64,000 nt of DNA from assembly GCF_902170785.1 (NCBI RefSeq), contig NZ_CABHYG010000011.1, forward strand, positions 124,001 through 188,000. Reading direction: 5' to 3'. Below the pieces are notes generated by a model that did not search any database, had not been told where the DNA came from, and saw only the letters and a list, made by a program, of their open reading frames with translations. This document shows, piece by piece, positions 52,293-62,729 of this stretch. A program made the translations under genes and the position numbers. Position 1 is the stretch's first letter, and the number at the start of each line of letters is the position of its first letter. Source of the stretch: Yersinia proxima. Its GTDB lineage: Bacteria > Pseudomonadota > Gammaproteobacteria > Enterobacterales > Enterobacteriaceae.

Positions 52293-52679
52293 CTACTTCT
52301 GTGCCTGAGCTTGCTTTAACTCAGTTTGCGCCTCCGTTAACTTCTTCTGTTGTTTGATGATTTTATCAGCATCACCTTTTTGTTGAGCCTCTTTTAGTTC
52401 TTCCTTACGCTCAGCGACTTTGTGCTGCTTCTCTTTAATTTTGCTTTGGCGGTCGGCTTCCAGACTTTCAACCGTGCAATTATTCTTAACTTGTTGCAAG
52501 GCCGTTTCCAGACCTGCGGCGCGACGGGTATTGCCATGTTGTTTGGCATAATCAATCTGCTGTTGGATCTCTTTGGCTTTGGTATCGCATTCATTTGCCT
52601 GGGCGACACTGCCAAATGCAATCATCGGTAATACCAGCAGGAGAAAGGCCCGTAGGGAGAAAACGGTACGTAACAACAT
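52293..52679 (-). CDS. yqjC: periplasmic DUF1090 protein YqjC
   Basis: A 128-residue exported protein. The signal peptide ends at QANA (about residue 28). The mature part is an alpha-helical, highly charged coil (KQHKVAERKEELKEAQQKGD) with two conserved cysteines, C31 and C68, that may form a disulfide. Function is unknown. It stands just upstream of the yqjD operon. Confidence 0.92.
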   Translation of the reverse strand: MLLRTVFSLRAFLLLVLPMIAFGSVAQANECDTKAKEIQQQIDYAKQHGNTRRAAGLETALQQVKNNCTVESLEADRQSKIKEKQHKVAERKEELKEAQQKGDADKIIKQQKKLTEAQTELKQAQAQK

Positions 52680-52812
52680 GGTATTGCTTCCTTTTACAAC
52701 AAGAATCGGGGTGAAATGGGTTGCCGTGAATGACTAAGCATAGCGCTGAATTATATGATACCCAAGTTTACTACAGGATTTTTTATAGATTAATCATATA
52801 TCAGCAGGATAT

Positions 52813-52937
52813 CCCCTAAATAATTCGAATTGCAGGAAGGCGGCAAGCGAATAAATCCCGATGAGCTTACATGAGTAAGTGATTCGGGTGACGGAGCGTA
52901 GCCAACGCACATGCAGTTTGAAGTATGACGGGGATAA
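52813..52937 (+). repeat. ERIC element between yqjC and mzrA
   Basis: Opposite orientation to most copies: CCCTAAATAATTCGAATTGC at the left, GAGCTTACATGAGTAAGTGA in the core, and CAGTTTGAAGTATGACGGGG at the right. It fills most of the 310-bp gap; the rest shows nothing recognisable. Confidence 0.93.
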
Positions 52938-52989
52938 ATTGGTAATAACGAAGATCAAATGACGGGGAGATAACTCCCCGAGGTACAGA

Positions 52990-53379
52990 TTACCCTACGT
53001 TTTGTAGGTTATTTCTGAATGCGGGCAATAAACGCTGACGTTTCTTTGACTCACTTGAGACAATGACATAACCGCTTGGCAGGATATCTTGTAAAGCTGT
53101 AATGGCTTCTTTTTGTTGTTCCGGAGACTCAAGACTTACTACCAGACTGTCATTCTCTGGAGTGATGCTTTTGATGCGAATCCCTCGCTGATCGAGATGC
53201 TGATACAGAGAAAACCCATCAGGTAATGACAGCCCCTGCTGATTAGGCCGAATTTTTAGCGCGCTTTCTGTACGCATAATGATGGGGGTAAACAGCAGTG
53301 CTGCCAGTAATAAAACTGTCACTGGCAGGATAAGATAGTGCCAAACTGGGCGGCCAAAACGACCACGGAGGTTAATCAC
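52990..53379 (-). CDS. mzrA: modulator protein MzrA
   Basis: A 129-residue inner-membrane protein that connects CpxAR and EnvZ/OmpR signalling in E. coli by acting on EnvZ. One N-terminal transmembrane helix (about 14-35) precedes a periplasmic domain. It overlaps yqjA by 4 bp (ATGA), as in E. coli, where the pair is Cpx-controlled. Confidence 0.93.
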   Translation of the reverse strand: MINLRGRFGRPVWHYLILPVTVLLLAALLFTPIIMRTESALKIRPNQQGLSLPDGFSLYQHLDQRGIRIKSITPENDSLVVSLESPEQQKEAITALQDILPSGYVIVSSESKKRQRLLPAFRNNLQNVG

Positions 53380-54068
53380 TCTGACTTACCTTTGTCATTG
53401 CTATCATTCACTTGAGTAGCATTTTTCTTGCGCCAAAGCACATAAAGAGAACCAAATAAGCCGATCACCAATAGTGCCAGAGGTAGCAACATCAGGACAA
53501 ACATCACCTCATCTTCATATTTCAGGAATACCGGCGTCTTACCAAAAGCGAAGCCCATGGTGGTTAAGATTAATACCCACAGGAAACCACTCATCCAGTT
53601 AAAGAATTGAAAACGGGCATTGTTCAGGCCGGAAAGGCCGGCAATTGTTGGCAGTAAGGTGCGTACGAATGCCAGGAAACGCCCGACTAACAGTGCGGAT
53701 AACCCATGGCGGTGGAATAAGTTATGTGCGCGTTGGTGGTAATGGGCCGGTAGGTGGGATAGCCACCCTTGCACCACTTTTGTATTCCCCAGCCATCGCC
53801 CCTGAATATAACTGACCCAGCAACCCAGACTGGCCGCGGTGGTTAATACTACCAGTGTTACCGGGAAGCTCATGGCACCTTTTGCAATCAGTACACCCAC
53901 CAGAATTAACAGGCTATCGCCAGGTAAAAAGGCTGCCGGGAGCAAGCCATTTTCCAGAAAAAGTATCATAAATAGCAGGATGTAGATGGCCCAGACCAAA
54001 GACGGGTTTGCCAGTGTCTCGTAGTCTTGTGCCCATAAAGCATGTAAGAGTTCTTTAATGATATCCAT
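53376..54068 (-). CDS. yqjA: DedA-family membrane protein YqjA
   Basis: A 230-residue DedA/SNARE-associated protein with several hydrophobic helices. The [19 protein letters not shown] and family arginine segment [17 protein letters not shown] are visible. In E. coli YqjA supports membrane potential and osmotic/alkaline tolerance, and its loss with YghB blocks division. It is upstream of mzrA with a 4-bp overlap. Confidence 0.96.
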   Translation of the reverse strand: MDIIKELLHALWAQDYETLANPSLVWAIYILLFMILFLENGLLPAAFLPGDSLLILVGVLIAKGAMSFPVTLVVLTTAASLGCWVSYIQGRWLGNTKVVQGWLSHLPAHYHQRAHNLFHRHGLSALLVGRFLAFVRTLLPTIAGLSGLNNARFQFFNWMSGFLWVLILTTMGFAFGKTPVFLKYEDEVMFVLMLLPLALLVIGLFGSLYVLWRKKNATQVNDSNDKGKSE

Positions 54069-54262
54069 CTGGTATTCCTAAAACGTCATTGTTTGTTGTA
54101 TGCATCTTTATGGATATAAACACGATCACAAAAATATCCGATGACTTTTCGTGTTTTAGCGATGGTTATGATAAATGAACCAGAGCAAACCAATTCGCTG
54201 ATATCTTGAGGTAAATTTACTTCTTGTTGCGATGCCCACATATTACGACAACAGAGAAAGCA

Positions 54263-54757
54263 TCACGCCATAATGTGGTAGGTAAGCATTCCGCTATATT
54301 GAGTATTACTCTCTTTCCAGCCTCCCACACGATTTTGCTGTGTCGATGCATAGAATATCCAATTGGAATAATTCAGCAGAGGCTGTGACTGCCGCGGCTG
54401 TTTGTAGATCTCATCCGCACGATGACTGCGAGATATCGATAGGTACGTGCTATGCCAGGTATTATTGGCGAATGAAAGATTGGTTGAACCAGCAAATTTA
54501 GTGATACCCAACCGATTTTTTATCGCGGTTTTTTTGGTCGGCACCCCCATCAGACGCAATTGCGAATAGAGGTTTTTCTTTTGCAGGCGCAGATATGACG
54601 AAAATACATTTACGGATGACGATGCGCCACTGACATAGTGACAGTCAGGCGCAGGTAAAGCTATGCCTGATGGGGGATACGCGGACGATAGCATGTTGCC
54701 GGAAGCCGAACCGACCCAGCCAGACACTGCAATAAACAGAGCAAACAACCAGCGCAT
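54263..54757 (-). CDS. exported protein of unknown function
   Basis: A 164-residue protein if it starts at the ATG at 54757, giving a signal-peptide-like N-terminus (MRWLFALFIAVSGWVGSASG). The open frame continues 58 codons upstream but without a credible N-terminus. The mature part is rich in Ser, Tyr, Asn and Gln, with one cysteine, suggesting a beta-rich secreted or envelope protein. No ribosome site is well placed. It stands alone between yqjA and exuR; no family recognised. Confidence 0.6.
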   Translation of the reverse strand: MRWLFALFIAVSGWVGSASGNMLSSAYPPSGIALPAPDCHYVSGASSSVNVFSSYLRLQKKNLYSQLRLMGVPTKKTAIKNRLGITKFAGSTNLSFANNTWHSTYLSISRSHRADEIYKQPRQSQPLLNYSNWIFYASTQQNRVGGWKESNTQYSGMLTYHIMA

Positions 54758-55004
54758 GTATTTGCGTTTCGCTCCCAAAGAACCCGAATAAAAAAGTGCT
54801 GCCACTTTAGCAAAATAGCGAGATATGAAACAGGGAAATATAGAGGCTAATTGGGTGTTTTTTAAGCAATAGTTAAAAAACAGGTTTAACACTGACGTTT
54901 GCTGACAGAACTCGACGTTTACTGACCTCAAAGCAGCATGATCTTGCTGGGGAGAGAAAGAATAGAGTCAGTTTTCTCCTCGCGGATTATCTCTTTATAG
55001 AATA

Positions 55005-55204
55005 TACCCGTCATCTTTCAAGATGCAGGGTTGTTGGTTACTATTGTTACTCGGCCCGTCCATGTGCTTCACCTCTGCGAGGCCGCTGCAAGCAGCGTTC
55101 AAATCTGCACCCAGCAGATTTTTCACCCAAGTCATTGAGTTATCTCAACTCCTTGGGTTTATTTCGTTACCGCCTACCTACAACTCGAAATCTATTGGGT
55201 ATAG
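55005..55204 (-). repeat. ERIC element with internal insertion, abutting exuR
   Basis: Starts TATACCCGTCATCTTTCAAG and ends CGAAATCTATTGGGTATA. The insertion resembles those at 2395 and 6380 (GAGGCCGCTGCAAGCAGCG; AAATCTGC-ACCCA-GCAGATTT at 55101-55121). The core is diverged (CACCCAAGTCATTGAG with CTCAACTCCTTGGGT). It ends 3 bp from the exuR stop. The gap 54758-55004 upstream holds nothing recognisable. Confidence 0.85.
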
Positions 55205-55207
55205 ACG

Positions 55208-56002
55208 TCAGTTTTTGCTAGTAGCAACGCTAGTGGCAACACTGGGTATATCAAGGTGAACAACCGGATTCTCAGTGAAGAGGTAGCGATCGACATTAAA
55301 CTCGAAATCATCGGTAGTCGCGCGGAACAGCATCTGCTTGGTATTTTCCAGATGTTGCCACATAGCCAACTTGCTGGCGTAAGGATCTTTACGCATCAAG
55401 GCTTCGAGGATTCTGTCGTGATCTTCGCACCAACTCTCGATCGACTTATCATCGATATGTTCATGCAGTTTGATCCAGTAAGGGTTATGTACCCGCTGGC
55501 TCCACATTTTTTCGACAATTGTTGCCATGGCGGTATTTTGCGTCGCCAGTGCCACTTGTACGTGGAATTTCAAATCCCACTGCGAGTCGCGGAAACGATC
55601 TTCTTGGCGCGCATGTTTCTGGATCTCGATTAATTGCACGATATCTTGCCGAGTTACTTGCGTGGCCGCAAATTCAGCAATGTTACTTTCGATCAACTGC
55701 CGCGCTTGTAACAGCTCAAAGGGGCCTGCGGTGGCGAATTCAATGCCATGGTTAGGCATAACTAAGTGCTTTTGTTTATTCGACATCACATGGATGCCGG
55801 AGCCTTTACGCACTTCTACGTAGCCTTCCACTTCCAACATGATAATCGCTTCACGAACCACGGTGCGGCTGACATTCATTTCTTCGGAAATGTAGCGTTC
55901 TGCGGGCAATTTATCGCCCACCGGATAAACGCCGGCTTCGATGCGCTGCTTTAACTCTGCGGCTAACTGCTGGTACAACCGTCTGGTTTCTGTGAATTCC
56001 AT
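55208..56002 (-). CDS. exuR: hexuronate utilisation repressor ExuR
   Basis: A 264-residue GntR-family (FadR-like) repressor of exuT and uxaCBA, released by galacturonate or glucuronate. The winged helix is at about 8-75 ([19 protein letters not shown] and [20 protein letters not shown]). The helical effector domain follows. The ATG at 56002 gives the family start; the frame is open to 56086. The C-terminus ends in a short direct repeat, [10 protein letters not shown], next to an ERIC. Confidence 0.95.
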   Translation of the reverse strand: MEFTETRRLYQQLAAELKQRIEAGVYPVGDKLPAERYISEEMNVSRTVVREAIIMLEVEGYVEVRKGSGIHVMSNKQKHLVMPNHGIEFATAGPFELLQARQLIESNIAEFAATQVTRQDIVQLIEIQKHARQEDRFRDSQWDLKFHVQVALATQNTAMATIVEKMWSQRVHNPYWIKLHEHIDDKSIESWCEDHDRILEALMRKDPYASKLAMWQHLENTKQMLFRATTDDFEFNVDRYLFTENPVVHLDIPSVATSVATSKN

Positions 56003-56183
56003 GATTAAGGCTCTTGGGATCAATTGAGGCCGCAAATTTTGCGGCTCATTTTGTCTGGAAGGCATGATATCCCGAAGGAGATACAATTGGACTTGTTATA
56101 CCACTTATCCCTATCGTGTTCTAGTTATTGCTATCACAGTTATGATGGAAAATGTGCGTTAACGAGAGGGGCGGTGAGGGGAT

Positions 56184-56211
56184 AAAAAAGCCCGGTAGAT
56201 TTAACCGGGCT
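56184..56211 (-). terminator. exuT terminator
   Basis: On the minus strand AGCCCGGT-TAAATCT-ACCGGGCT (56211-56189), followed by six T residues. It lies 35 bp after the exuT stop, upstream of exuR. Confidence 0.88.
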
Positions 56212-56245
56212 GGTGATGTCTATAACTTAATAACTGTGGTTTGGA

Positions 56246-57550
56246 TTAGTTCTGTCCGGCTGGCGTTTGTTGCACCGGATCGATAGCCGGTTCTGCTGCT
56301 GGGCGGTTTTGCAGCACCGTCCAGATGACCACCACTGCCAACACATCAAATACTGCCAATGCCGCAAACAGTGGGCTGAAGCCCATAGTATCTGCCAACG
56401 CCCCTACCACCAGAGCAAACAGTGTACTGGCCGTCCAGGCCGCCATACCCGTCAAACCGTTGGCGGTGGCAACTTCGTTGCGACCAAAGACGTCAGACGA
56501 GAGTGTAATGAGTGCGCCAGACAGGGATTGGTGAGCAAAGCCCCCAACACATAACAGAGCGATAGCAGCATAAGGGCTGGTAAACAGGCCAATAGTCCCC
56601 GGCCCAATCATCAACAGACCCCCCATGGTTACCACTAACTTACGGGAAACAATCAGGTTAACTTTCAGGTATTTCTGGAACAGAGGTGGCAGGTAACCAC
56701 CCAGAATACAGCCCAGATCGGCAAACAGCATTGGCATCCAGGCAAACATGGCGATTTCTTTCAGGTTAAAGCCATAAGCCTTGAACATGAACAGTGGGAT
56801 CCACGCATTGAATGTTCCCCAGGCAGGTTCTGCCAGGAAACGTGGGATCGCGATACCCCAGAACTGACGATTACGGATAATCTGCATTGCAGACATCTTT
56901 TTGGAGTTCGCAGTAGAGTGCTGTGCTTCCTGACCACTCAGGATGTACTCACGTTCTTCATCAGACAGTTTTTTCTGGTCTTTCGGGTGTTTGTACAGGA
57001 TTAACCAGGCAATGGCCCAAATCAGGCTAAGCACACCGGTAATAATAAATGCCATCTGCCAGCTGTGCATCACGATAGCCCACACCACTAATGGTGGTGC
57101 AATCATGCCGCCGATAGAAGAACCTACGTTGAAATAACCAACAGCAATGGAACGTTCTTTTGCCGGGAACCATTCACTGGTCGCTTTCAGACCAGCAGGG
57201 ATCATCGCCGCTTCTGCTGCACCCACAGCACCACGAGCGATCGCTAAACCACCCCAGCTACTGGCCAATGCGGTACTCATACAGAATATGGCCCACATAA
57301 CGGCAAACATGGCATAACCGACTTTCGTCCCCATCACATCCAGAATATAACCAGCTACTGGTTGCATCAGAGTGTAAGCGGCTGAATAAGCGGCAATAAT
57401 ATAAGAATATTGCTGAGTGGTGATATGTAGCTGCTCTTGCAACGTTGGTGCAGCAACGGCAATAGCGTTACGGGTTAGGTAACCTAATATGGTGCCAACG
57501 GTGACCAACGCGATCATGTACCAGCGTAAGCCTTTAATTTTACGCATCAT
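56246..57550 (-). CDS. exuT: hexuronate transporter ExuT
   Basis: A 434-residue major facilitator of the anion:cation symporter family that takes up galacturonate and glucuronate with protons. Twelve hydrophobic helices are evident. The family motif MQPVAGYILDVMGTKVGYAM lies between helices 2 and 3. There is a central cytoplasmic loop with the PKDQKKLSDEEREYILSGQE segment. The first two codons are ATG. It is divergent from uxaC across 526 bp. Confidence 0.96.
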   Translation of the reverse strand: MMRKIKGLRWYMIALVTVGTILGYLTRNAIAVAAPTLQEQLHITTQQYSYIIAAYSAAYTLMQPVAGYILDVMGTKVGYAMFAVMWAIFCMSTALASSWGGLAIARGAVGAAEAAMIPAGLKATSEWFPAKERSIAVGYFNVGSSIGGMIAPPLVVWAIVMHSWQMAFIITGVLSLIWAIAWLILYKHPKDQKKLSDEEREYILSGQEAQHSTANSKKMSAMQIIRNRQFWGIAIPRFLAEPAWGTFNAWIPLFMFKAYGFNLKEIAMFAWMPMLFADLGCILGGYLPPLFQKYLKVNLIVSRKLVVTMGGLLMIGPGTIGLFTSPYAAIALLCVGGFAHQSLSGALITLSSDVFGRNEVATANGLTGMAAWTASTLFALVVGALADTMGFSPLFAALAVFDVLAVVVIWTVLQNRPAAEPAIDPVQQTPAGQN

Positions 57551-58076
57551 TTATAACTTTCTCCCAGTCTTAGATTACTGCCATGAAACGCCGCCTGTCG
57601 TGACGTTTCATGGCGCAATTTGGTCCAATCCGACATCGCGGTGGTACCTGGCTCTTCTTATTGAATTGAGGCTGGCCGTGCTGTGCCAACTTCAACTATT
57701 CGGCTATCCCTTCTCTTGTTTGCGGCCGTAGTGCTGGTACGGCGCTCACGCTTCGATATTTCCATTTAGGTCAAATCAGTGTGTTTGATGAACAATACGA
57801 ATGAGATGACTGATGGCGACGCAACAATAACTTGTCATACAGATTTAAAAGTTGAGTGATATCACAAAAACCGCTTTTCAATTAGGGAATAATAGAACCC
57901 AGCAGACTTAGTGCCGCAAGGGACTAAATAAACTATAAATGTTGAGTATTTGTTCTTTTTGTTAGGTTTTTGCGATCTCTATCTATAAAAAATGCTGGAC
58001 GATAGATGAAATTGGTGTGATAACTTCGCGATAACAGAAAGCAGTACTCTAGATGTACTCAAGTGAGGAACCTAAT
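57551..58076. promoter_or_regulatory. exuT-uxaC divergent regulatory region
   Basis: A 526-bp region that must hold promoters for both genes. GTTGAGTGATATCACA (57851-57866) resembles a CRP site (8 of 10 conserved positions). AAATTGGTGTGATAACTTC (58008-58026), about 50 bp before uxaC, resembles the AATTGGTATACCAATT half-sites of UxuR/ExuR operators. CAATTTGGTCCAAT (57616-57629) near exuT is a weaker match. Both assignments are by eye; core promoter elements were not resolved. Confidence 0.45.
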
Positions 58077-59486
58077 ATGGCGCAGTTTTTAACCGAAGAC
58101 TTTTTGCTCGACACCGAATTTGCCCGTCGTCTCTATCATGATTATGCAAAAGATCAGCCGATCTATGATTATCACTGCCATTTACCCCCAGAACAGATTG
58201 CAGAAAACTACCGCTTTAAGAATATGTATGACATCTGGTTGAAAGGTGACCACTATAAATGGCGTGCGATGCGCACTAATGGTGTGGCTGAGCGTTTCTG
58301 TACCGGTGATGCCAGCGACCGCGAGAAGTTTGATGCTTGGGCAGCAACGGTTCCTCATACAATTGGTAACCCGCTGTATCACTGGACACATCTCGAATTA
58401 CGCCGTCCATTTGGTATTACAGGTAAGTTATTGTCCCCAGCCACTGCTGACGAAATCTGGCAGCGTGGTAACGAATTACTGGCTCAGGACAGCTTCTCTG
58501 CGCGCGGAATCATGCAGCAGATGAATGTTAAAATGGTCGGTACTACTGATGACCCGATTGATGATCTGCGCCACCATAAAGCGATTGCTGCTGACGGTAG
58601 CTTCAATATCAAAGTCTTACCAAGCTGGCGTCCAGACAAAGCCTTCAATATTGAAGCCGCAGGTTTCAACGACTACATGCAGCGCCTGGAAGCTGCCGCT
58701 GACACGTCCATTAGTCGCTTTGCTGATTTGTGTACCGCGCTGAATAAACGTATGGATCACTTTGCCGCTCACGGTTGCAAAGTGTCTGATCATGCGCTGG
58801 ATGTGGTGGTTTACGGTGAAGCAGATGAAGCGACTCTGGACGGCATCCTTGCTCGCCGTCTGGCGGGTAACCAGCCAAGCATTGAAGAAATCGCACAGTT
58901 CAAAACAGCCGTGTTGCTCTTCCTGTCTGGCGAATATCACCGCCGTGAATGGGTGCAGCAGTATCATATCGGTGCACTGCGCAACAATAACAGCCGCATG
59001 TTCAACCTGGTCGGGCCAGATATCGGCTTTGACTCCATTAATGACCAGCCATTGGCTCAACCTTTATCTCGCTTATTGGATGCGCAAGGCCTGCGTAATG
59101 CGCTGCCAAAAACCATCCTTTACTGCCTGAACCCACGTGATAACGAAGTGATCGGCACCATGGTGGGCAACTTCCAGGGCGAAGGTGCTGCCGGGAAAAT
59201 GCAGTTTGGTTCTGGCTGGTGGTTCAATGACCAAAAAGATGGCATGCAACGTCAAATGACCCAACTGGCACAACTTGGTTTACTGAGCCGCTTTGTCGGC
59301 ATGCTGACTGATAGCCGCAGCTTCTTGTCTTATACCCGCCATGAATACTTCCGTCGCATTCTGTGCCAAATGATTGGCCGTTGGGTCGAGGACGGCGAGG
59401 CTCCGGCGGATATTGAACTGCTGGGTTCTATGGTGAAAAACATCTGCTTTGATAACGCTAAGCAATATTTTGCCATCGAATTGTAA
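58077..59486 (+). CDS. uxaC: uronate isomerase
   Basis: A 469-residue amidohydrolase-superfamily enzyme that converts D-galacturonate to tagaturonate and glucuronate to fructuronate. The metal-site motif YDYHCHLPP is near residue 30, with WTHLELRR and [19 protein letters not shown] later. The ATG at 58077 has GTGAGGA upstream; the frame opens at 58053. First gene of uxaC-uxaB-uxaA. Confidence 0.98.
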   Translation: MAQFLTEDFLLDTEFARRLYHDYAKDQPIYDYHCHLPPEQIAENYRFKNMYDIWLKGDHYKWRAMRTNGVAERFCTGDASDREKFDAWAATVPHTIGNPLYHWTHLELRRPFGITGKLLSPATADEIWQRGNELLAQDSFSARGIMQQMNVKMVGTTDDPIDDLRHHKAIAADGSFNIKVLPSWRPDKAFNIEAAGFNDYMQRLEAAADTSISRFADLCTALNKRMDHFAAHGCKVSDHALDVVVYGEADEATLDGILARRLAGNQPSIEEIAQFKTAVLLFLSGEYHRREWVQQYHIGALRNNNSRMFNLVGPDIGFDSINDQPLAQPLSRLLDAQGLRNALPKTILYCLNPRDNEVIGTMVGNFQGEGAAGKMQFGSGWWFNDQKDGMQRQMTQLAQLGLLSRFVGMLTDSRSFLSYTRHEYFRRILCQMIGRWVEDGEAPADIELLGSMVKNICFDNAKQYFAIEL

Positions 59487-59527
59487 TCGTCGAACTGCTT
59501 CGGTGATGAATAGCTAATAACAATCTC

Positions 59528-59546
59528 GGGGCTGAATATCAGCCCC
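59528..59546 (+). terminator. hairpin between uxaC and uxaB
   Basis: GGGGCTG-AATAT-CAGCCCC, a 7-bp stem followed only by TTATAA. It may attenuate or protect the upstream mRNA rather than end the operon. Confidence 0.5.
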
Positions 59547-59607
59547 TTATAACATAAACATATTGAATATTTAACGCCCGGCTGTATGCGTTATGAGGTG
59601 AATCCTG

Positions 59608-61059
59608 ATGCAAACTTTGAACCGTCGTGACTTTCCTGGCCGTAGCCACCCTGACAAAATCATTCAATTCGGTGAAGGTAACTTCCTGCGAGCCTTTGTT
59701 GACTGGCAGATCGATTTACTGAATGAACATACCGATCTGAATGCCGGGATCGTGGTGATCCGCCCGATCGACACCGATTTTCCGCCGTCACTCAGCACTC
59801 AGGATGGCCTGTATACTGCGGTGATCCGCGGTCTGAATGAACAAGGCGAAGCGGTGCGTGAATCCCGCCTGATCCGTTCGGTTAACCGTGAAATTAATAT
59901 CTACCGCCAGTTTGATGAATATCTGGCGCTGGCTCGTGATCCTAATATTCGCTTTATGTTTTCGAACACCACCGAAGCCGGTATTGCCTGGAATGAAGCG
60001 GATCAATTTAGCGATGCACCGCCAAGCTCTTTCCCGGCTAAATTGACCCGTTTACTGTTCGAACGTTTTGAGCATTTTTCTGGTGCGGCAGATAAAGGTT
60101 GGGTACTGCTGCCTTGTGAACTGATTGATTATAATGGTGAAGCGCTGCGTGAGTTAGTTCTGCGCTATGCCAGCCATTGGCAACTGCCTGCGGCATTCAC
60201 TCAGTGGCTGACTGAAAACAATACCTTCTGCTCCACATTGGTTGACCGCATTGTGACTGGTTATCCGCGTGATGAAGTGGCAGCACTGCAAGCTGAATTA
60301 GGCTATCAAGACAGCTTCCTGGATACCGCCGAATACTTCTATTTGTTTGTTATCCAAGGGCCAAAAGAATTAGCGCAAGAACTTCGTCTTGATAAGTTAG
60401 ACCTGAATGTTCGTATCGTGGATGACATTAAACCTTATAAAGAACGTAAAGTTGCGATTCTGAACGGCGCGCACACTGCGCTGGTGCCAGTGGCTTATTT
60501 GGCTGGGCTGGACACTGTTGGTCAGACAATGAATGACGCGCAAATCAGCAGCTTTGTCGAAAAAACCATTACTGAAGAAATTGTGCCGGTATTGGATTTA
60601 CCGGAAGACGAGCTGTTGTCATTCTCTCAAGCGGTATTGAGCCGTTTCCGTAACCCGTTCATTCAGCATCAGTTGTTGTCTATTGCCTTGAATGGCATGA
60701 CCAAATTCCGCACCCGCATTTTGCCGCAATTGCTAACTTATCAGCAGCAGCAAGGCAAGTTGCCGCCACGCCTGACTTTTGCACTGGCCGCTCTGATTGC
60801 CTTTTATCGTGGTGAACGTGATGGTCAGACTTACCCGTTGCAGGATGATGCTCACTGGCTGGAGCGCTATTCCACCTTGTGGAATGGTGTAAAGCACGGC
60901 GATATCAAGCTGGCTGAATTGGTGAACACTGTGCTTTCTGATACTGCCCATTGGGGACAGGATCTGACTGCAGTACCAAAACTGGCCAATCAAGTGACAG
61001 AACAACTACAAACCATCATTGACAGCGGAATGAGAGCTGCGGTCGCGGCATACAGCTAA
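59608..61059 (+). CDS. uxaB: tagaturonate reductase (altronate oxidoreductase)
   Basis: A 483-residue NAD-dependent mannitol-dehydrogenase-family enzyme that reduces tagaturonate to altronate. The nucleotide fold is at the N-terminus ([20 protein letters not shown]), and the catalytic segment [14 protein letters not shown] contains the conserved lysine and histidine. The length equals that of E. coli UxaB. GAGGTGA lies before the ATG. It is 121 bp after uxaC and 10 bp before uxaA. Confidence 0.97.
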   Translation: MQTLNRRDFPGRSHPDKIIQFGEGNFLRAFVDWQIDLLNEHTDLNAGIVVIRPIDTDFPPSLSTQDGLYTAVIRGLNEQGEAVRESRLIRSVNREINIYRQFDEYLALARDPNIRFMFSNTTEAGIAWNEADQFSDAPPSSFPAKLTRLLFERFEHFSGAADKGWVLLPCELIDYNGEALRELVLRYASHWQLPAAFTQWLTENNTFCSTLVDRIVTGYPRDEVAALQAELGYQDSFLDTAEYFYLFVIQGPKELAQELRLDKLDLNVRIVDDIKPYKERKVAILNGAHTALVPVAYLAGLDTVGQTMNDAQISSFVEKTITEEIVPVLDLPEDELLSFSQAVLSRFRNPFIQHQLLSIALNGMTKFRTRILPQLLTYQQQQGKLPPRLTFALAALIAFYRGERDGQTYPLQDDAHWLERYSTLWNGVKHGDIKLAELVNTVLSDTAHWGQDLTAVPKLANQVTEQLQTIIDSGMRAAVAAYS

Positions 61060-61069
61060 AGGTTTAACT

Positions 61070-62560
61070 ATGCAAAGTATTATAAAAATTCACCCGTTGG
61101 ATAATGTCGCTGTCGCACTGCAAGATTTAGCCGCTGATGATGTTCTCGAAATTGGAGAATTCAGTGTTAAATTGGCTCAGCCAGTGGTGCGTGGTCATAA
61201 ATTTGCTTTAACGGCCATCGAACCTGGGCAAATGATCGTGAAGTATGGTTTGCCGATCGGCCATGCATTAACACTGATCCAGCCCGGCGAACATATTCAT
61301 TCGCAAAATGCTAAAACTAACCTCAGTGACCTGGATGAGTATCAGTATCAGCCAGAATTCGACGAGTTACCGCCGCAAATGGCGGATCGCGAGGTGCAGA
61401 TCTATCGCCGGGCCAATGGTGATGTGGGCATTCGCAACGAGTTGTGGATCATTCCAACAGTAGGTTGTGTGAATGGGATCGCCCGTCAGATCCAACAACG
61501 TTTTCTGAAAGAGACACAAGACGCTGAAGGTATTGATGGCGTCTATCTGTTCAGCCACCCATTTGGTTGTTCACAACTGGGTCAGGATCACGAAAATACC
61601 CGCACCATGCTGCAAAACATGGTGCGTCACCCCAATGCTGGTGCGGTACTGGTCATTGGTTTGGGCTGTGAAAACAACCAGGTAGACGTTTTCCAAACTA
61701 CTTTGGGGCCGGTTGATGAAGATCGCGTGCACTTTATGGTCTGCCAGCAGCAGGATGATGAAGTCGAAGCCGGTCTTGAGCATCTGCATGCTTTGTATCA
61801 GGCCATGCGCAATGACCAACGGGTTGCGGGTAAGTTGAGTGAACTCAAGTTTGGTCTGGAATGTGGGGGGTCTGATGGGCTATCAGGTATCACCGCTAAC
61901 CCATTACTGGGCCGCTTCTCCGACTATGTGATTGCCAATGGCGGAACCTCTGTTCTGACCGAAGTGCCGGAAATGTTCGGCGCTGAGCGGATTCTGATGA
62001 GCCGCTGCCGTGATGAAGCGACGTTTGAAAAGACTGTCAGCATGGTCAATGACTTCAAACAGTACTTTATTGCGCACAACCAGCCGATTTATGAAAACCC
62101 ATCTCCGGGCAATAAAGCTGGCGGTATCACGACGCTGGAAGAAAAATCGCTGGGTTGCACCCAAAAAGCGGGTCAGAGCAAGGTGGTTGACGTATTGAAG
62201 TATGGTGAGCGTTTACAGCACCCAGGGCTGAATTTACTCAGTGCACCGGGTAATGATGCAGTCGCCACCAGTGCCTTAGCGGGCGCAGGTTGTCATATGG
62301 TGTTGTTCAGTACCGGGCGTGGTACACCTTATGGCGGTTTTGTACCGACAGTGAAGCTGGCAACTAACAGTGAACTGGCCGCTAAAAAGCCCCATTGGAT
62401 TGATTTCGATGCCGGTAAACTGATTCATGGCACGTCAATGGATGATTTGCTGACAGAGTTTGTTGATTTGATTGTCGACATTGCCAATGGCAAACCCGCG
62501 CGTAATGAAGTGAATGACTTCCGTGAGCTGGCAATCTTTAAAAGCGGTGTCACCTTGTAA
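61070..62560 (+). CDS. uxaA: altronate dehydratase
   Basis: A 496-residue iron-dependent dehydratase that converts altronate to 2-keto-3-deoxygluconate. It has an SAF domain at the N-terminus (about 10-80) and the large UxaA domain with HPFGCSQLGQDHENTR and GLECGGSDGLSGITANP. The C-terminal segment has APGNDAVATSALAGAGCHM. The product enters the Entner-Doudoroff route through KdgK and KdgA. Last gene of the uxa cluster. Confidence 0.97.
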   Translation: MQSIIKIHPLDNVAVALQDLAADDVLEIGEFSVKLAQPVVRGHKFALTAIEPGQMIVKYGLPIGHALTLIQPGEHIHSQNAKTNLSDLDEYQYQPEFDELPPQMADREVQIYRRANGDVGIRNELWIIPTVGCVNGIARQIQQRFLKETQDAEGIDGVYLFSHPFGCSQLGQDHENTRTMLQNMVRHPNAGAVLVIGLGCENNQVDVFQTTLGPVDEDRVHFMVCQQQDDEVEAGLEHLHALYQAMRNDQRVAGKLSELKFGLECGGSDGLSGITANPLLGRFSDYVIANGGTSVLTEVPEMFGAERILMSRCRDEATFEKTVSMVNDFKQYFIAHNQPIYENPSPGNKAGGITTLEEKSLGCTQKAGQSKVVDVLKYGERLQHPGLNLLSAPGNDAVATSALAGAGCHMVLFSTGRGTPYGGFVPTVKLATNSELAAKKPHWIDFDAGKLIHGTSMDDLLTEFVDLIVDIANGKPARNEVNDFRELAIFKSGVTL

Positions 62561-62629
62561 ATATTGTGTCTTTTGATTAATATGAAACGGTGTTTTATTT
62601 TTTATGGATAAGACACTCTGCCCAAGGTA

Positions 62630-62664
62630 TTGAAGTCGCAGGAAGCGAGTTCCTGCGACTTCAA
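62630..62664. repeat. 15-bp perfect hairpin built from ERIC-like ends
   Basis: TTGAAGTCGCAGGAA-GCGAG-TTCCTGCGACTTCAA. Each arm matches the left terminus of ERIC copies here (CTTGAAGTCGCAGGG at 2399). It has no T-run, so it is a poor intrinsic terminator for uxaA. It may be a residual ERIC with its middle deleted, or two ERIC ends joined. Confidence 0.7.
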
Positions 62665-62696
62665 GCACGAAGGGGAGTGCCGTTTGCTTATTAATT

Positions 62697-62713
62697 TGTA
62701 CGGTTACCGTACA
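62697..62713. promoter_or_regulatory. perfect 17-bp palindrome upstream of ygjV
   Basis: TGTACGGT-T-ACCGTACA lies 16 bp before the ygjV start codon. The symmetry and location are those of a repressor operator. No regulator gene is adjacent. Confidence 0.55.
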
Positions 62714-62729
62714 CCAGGATTATCCCTTC

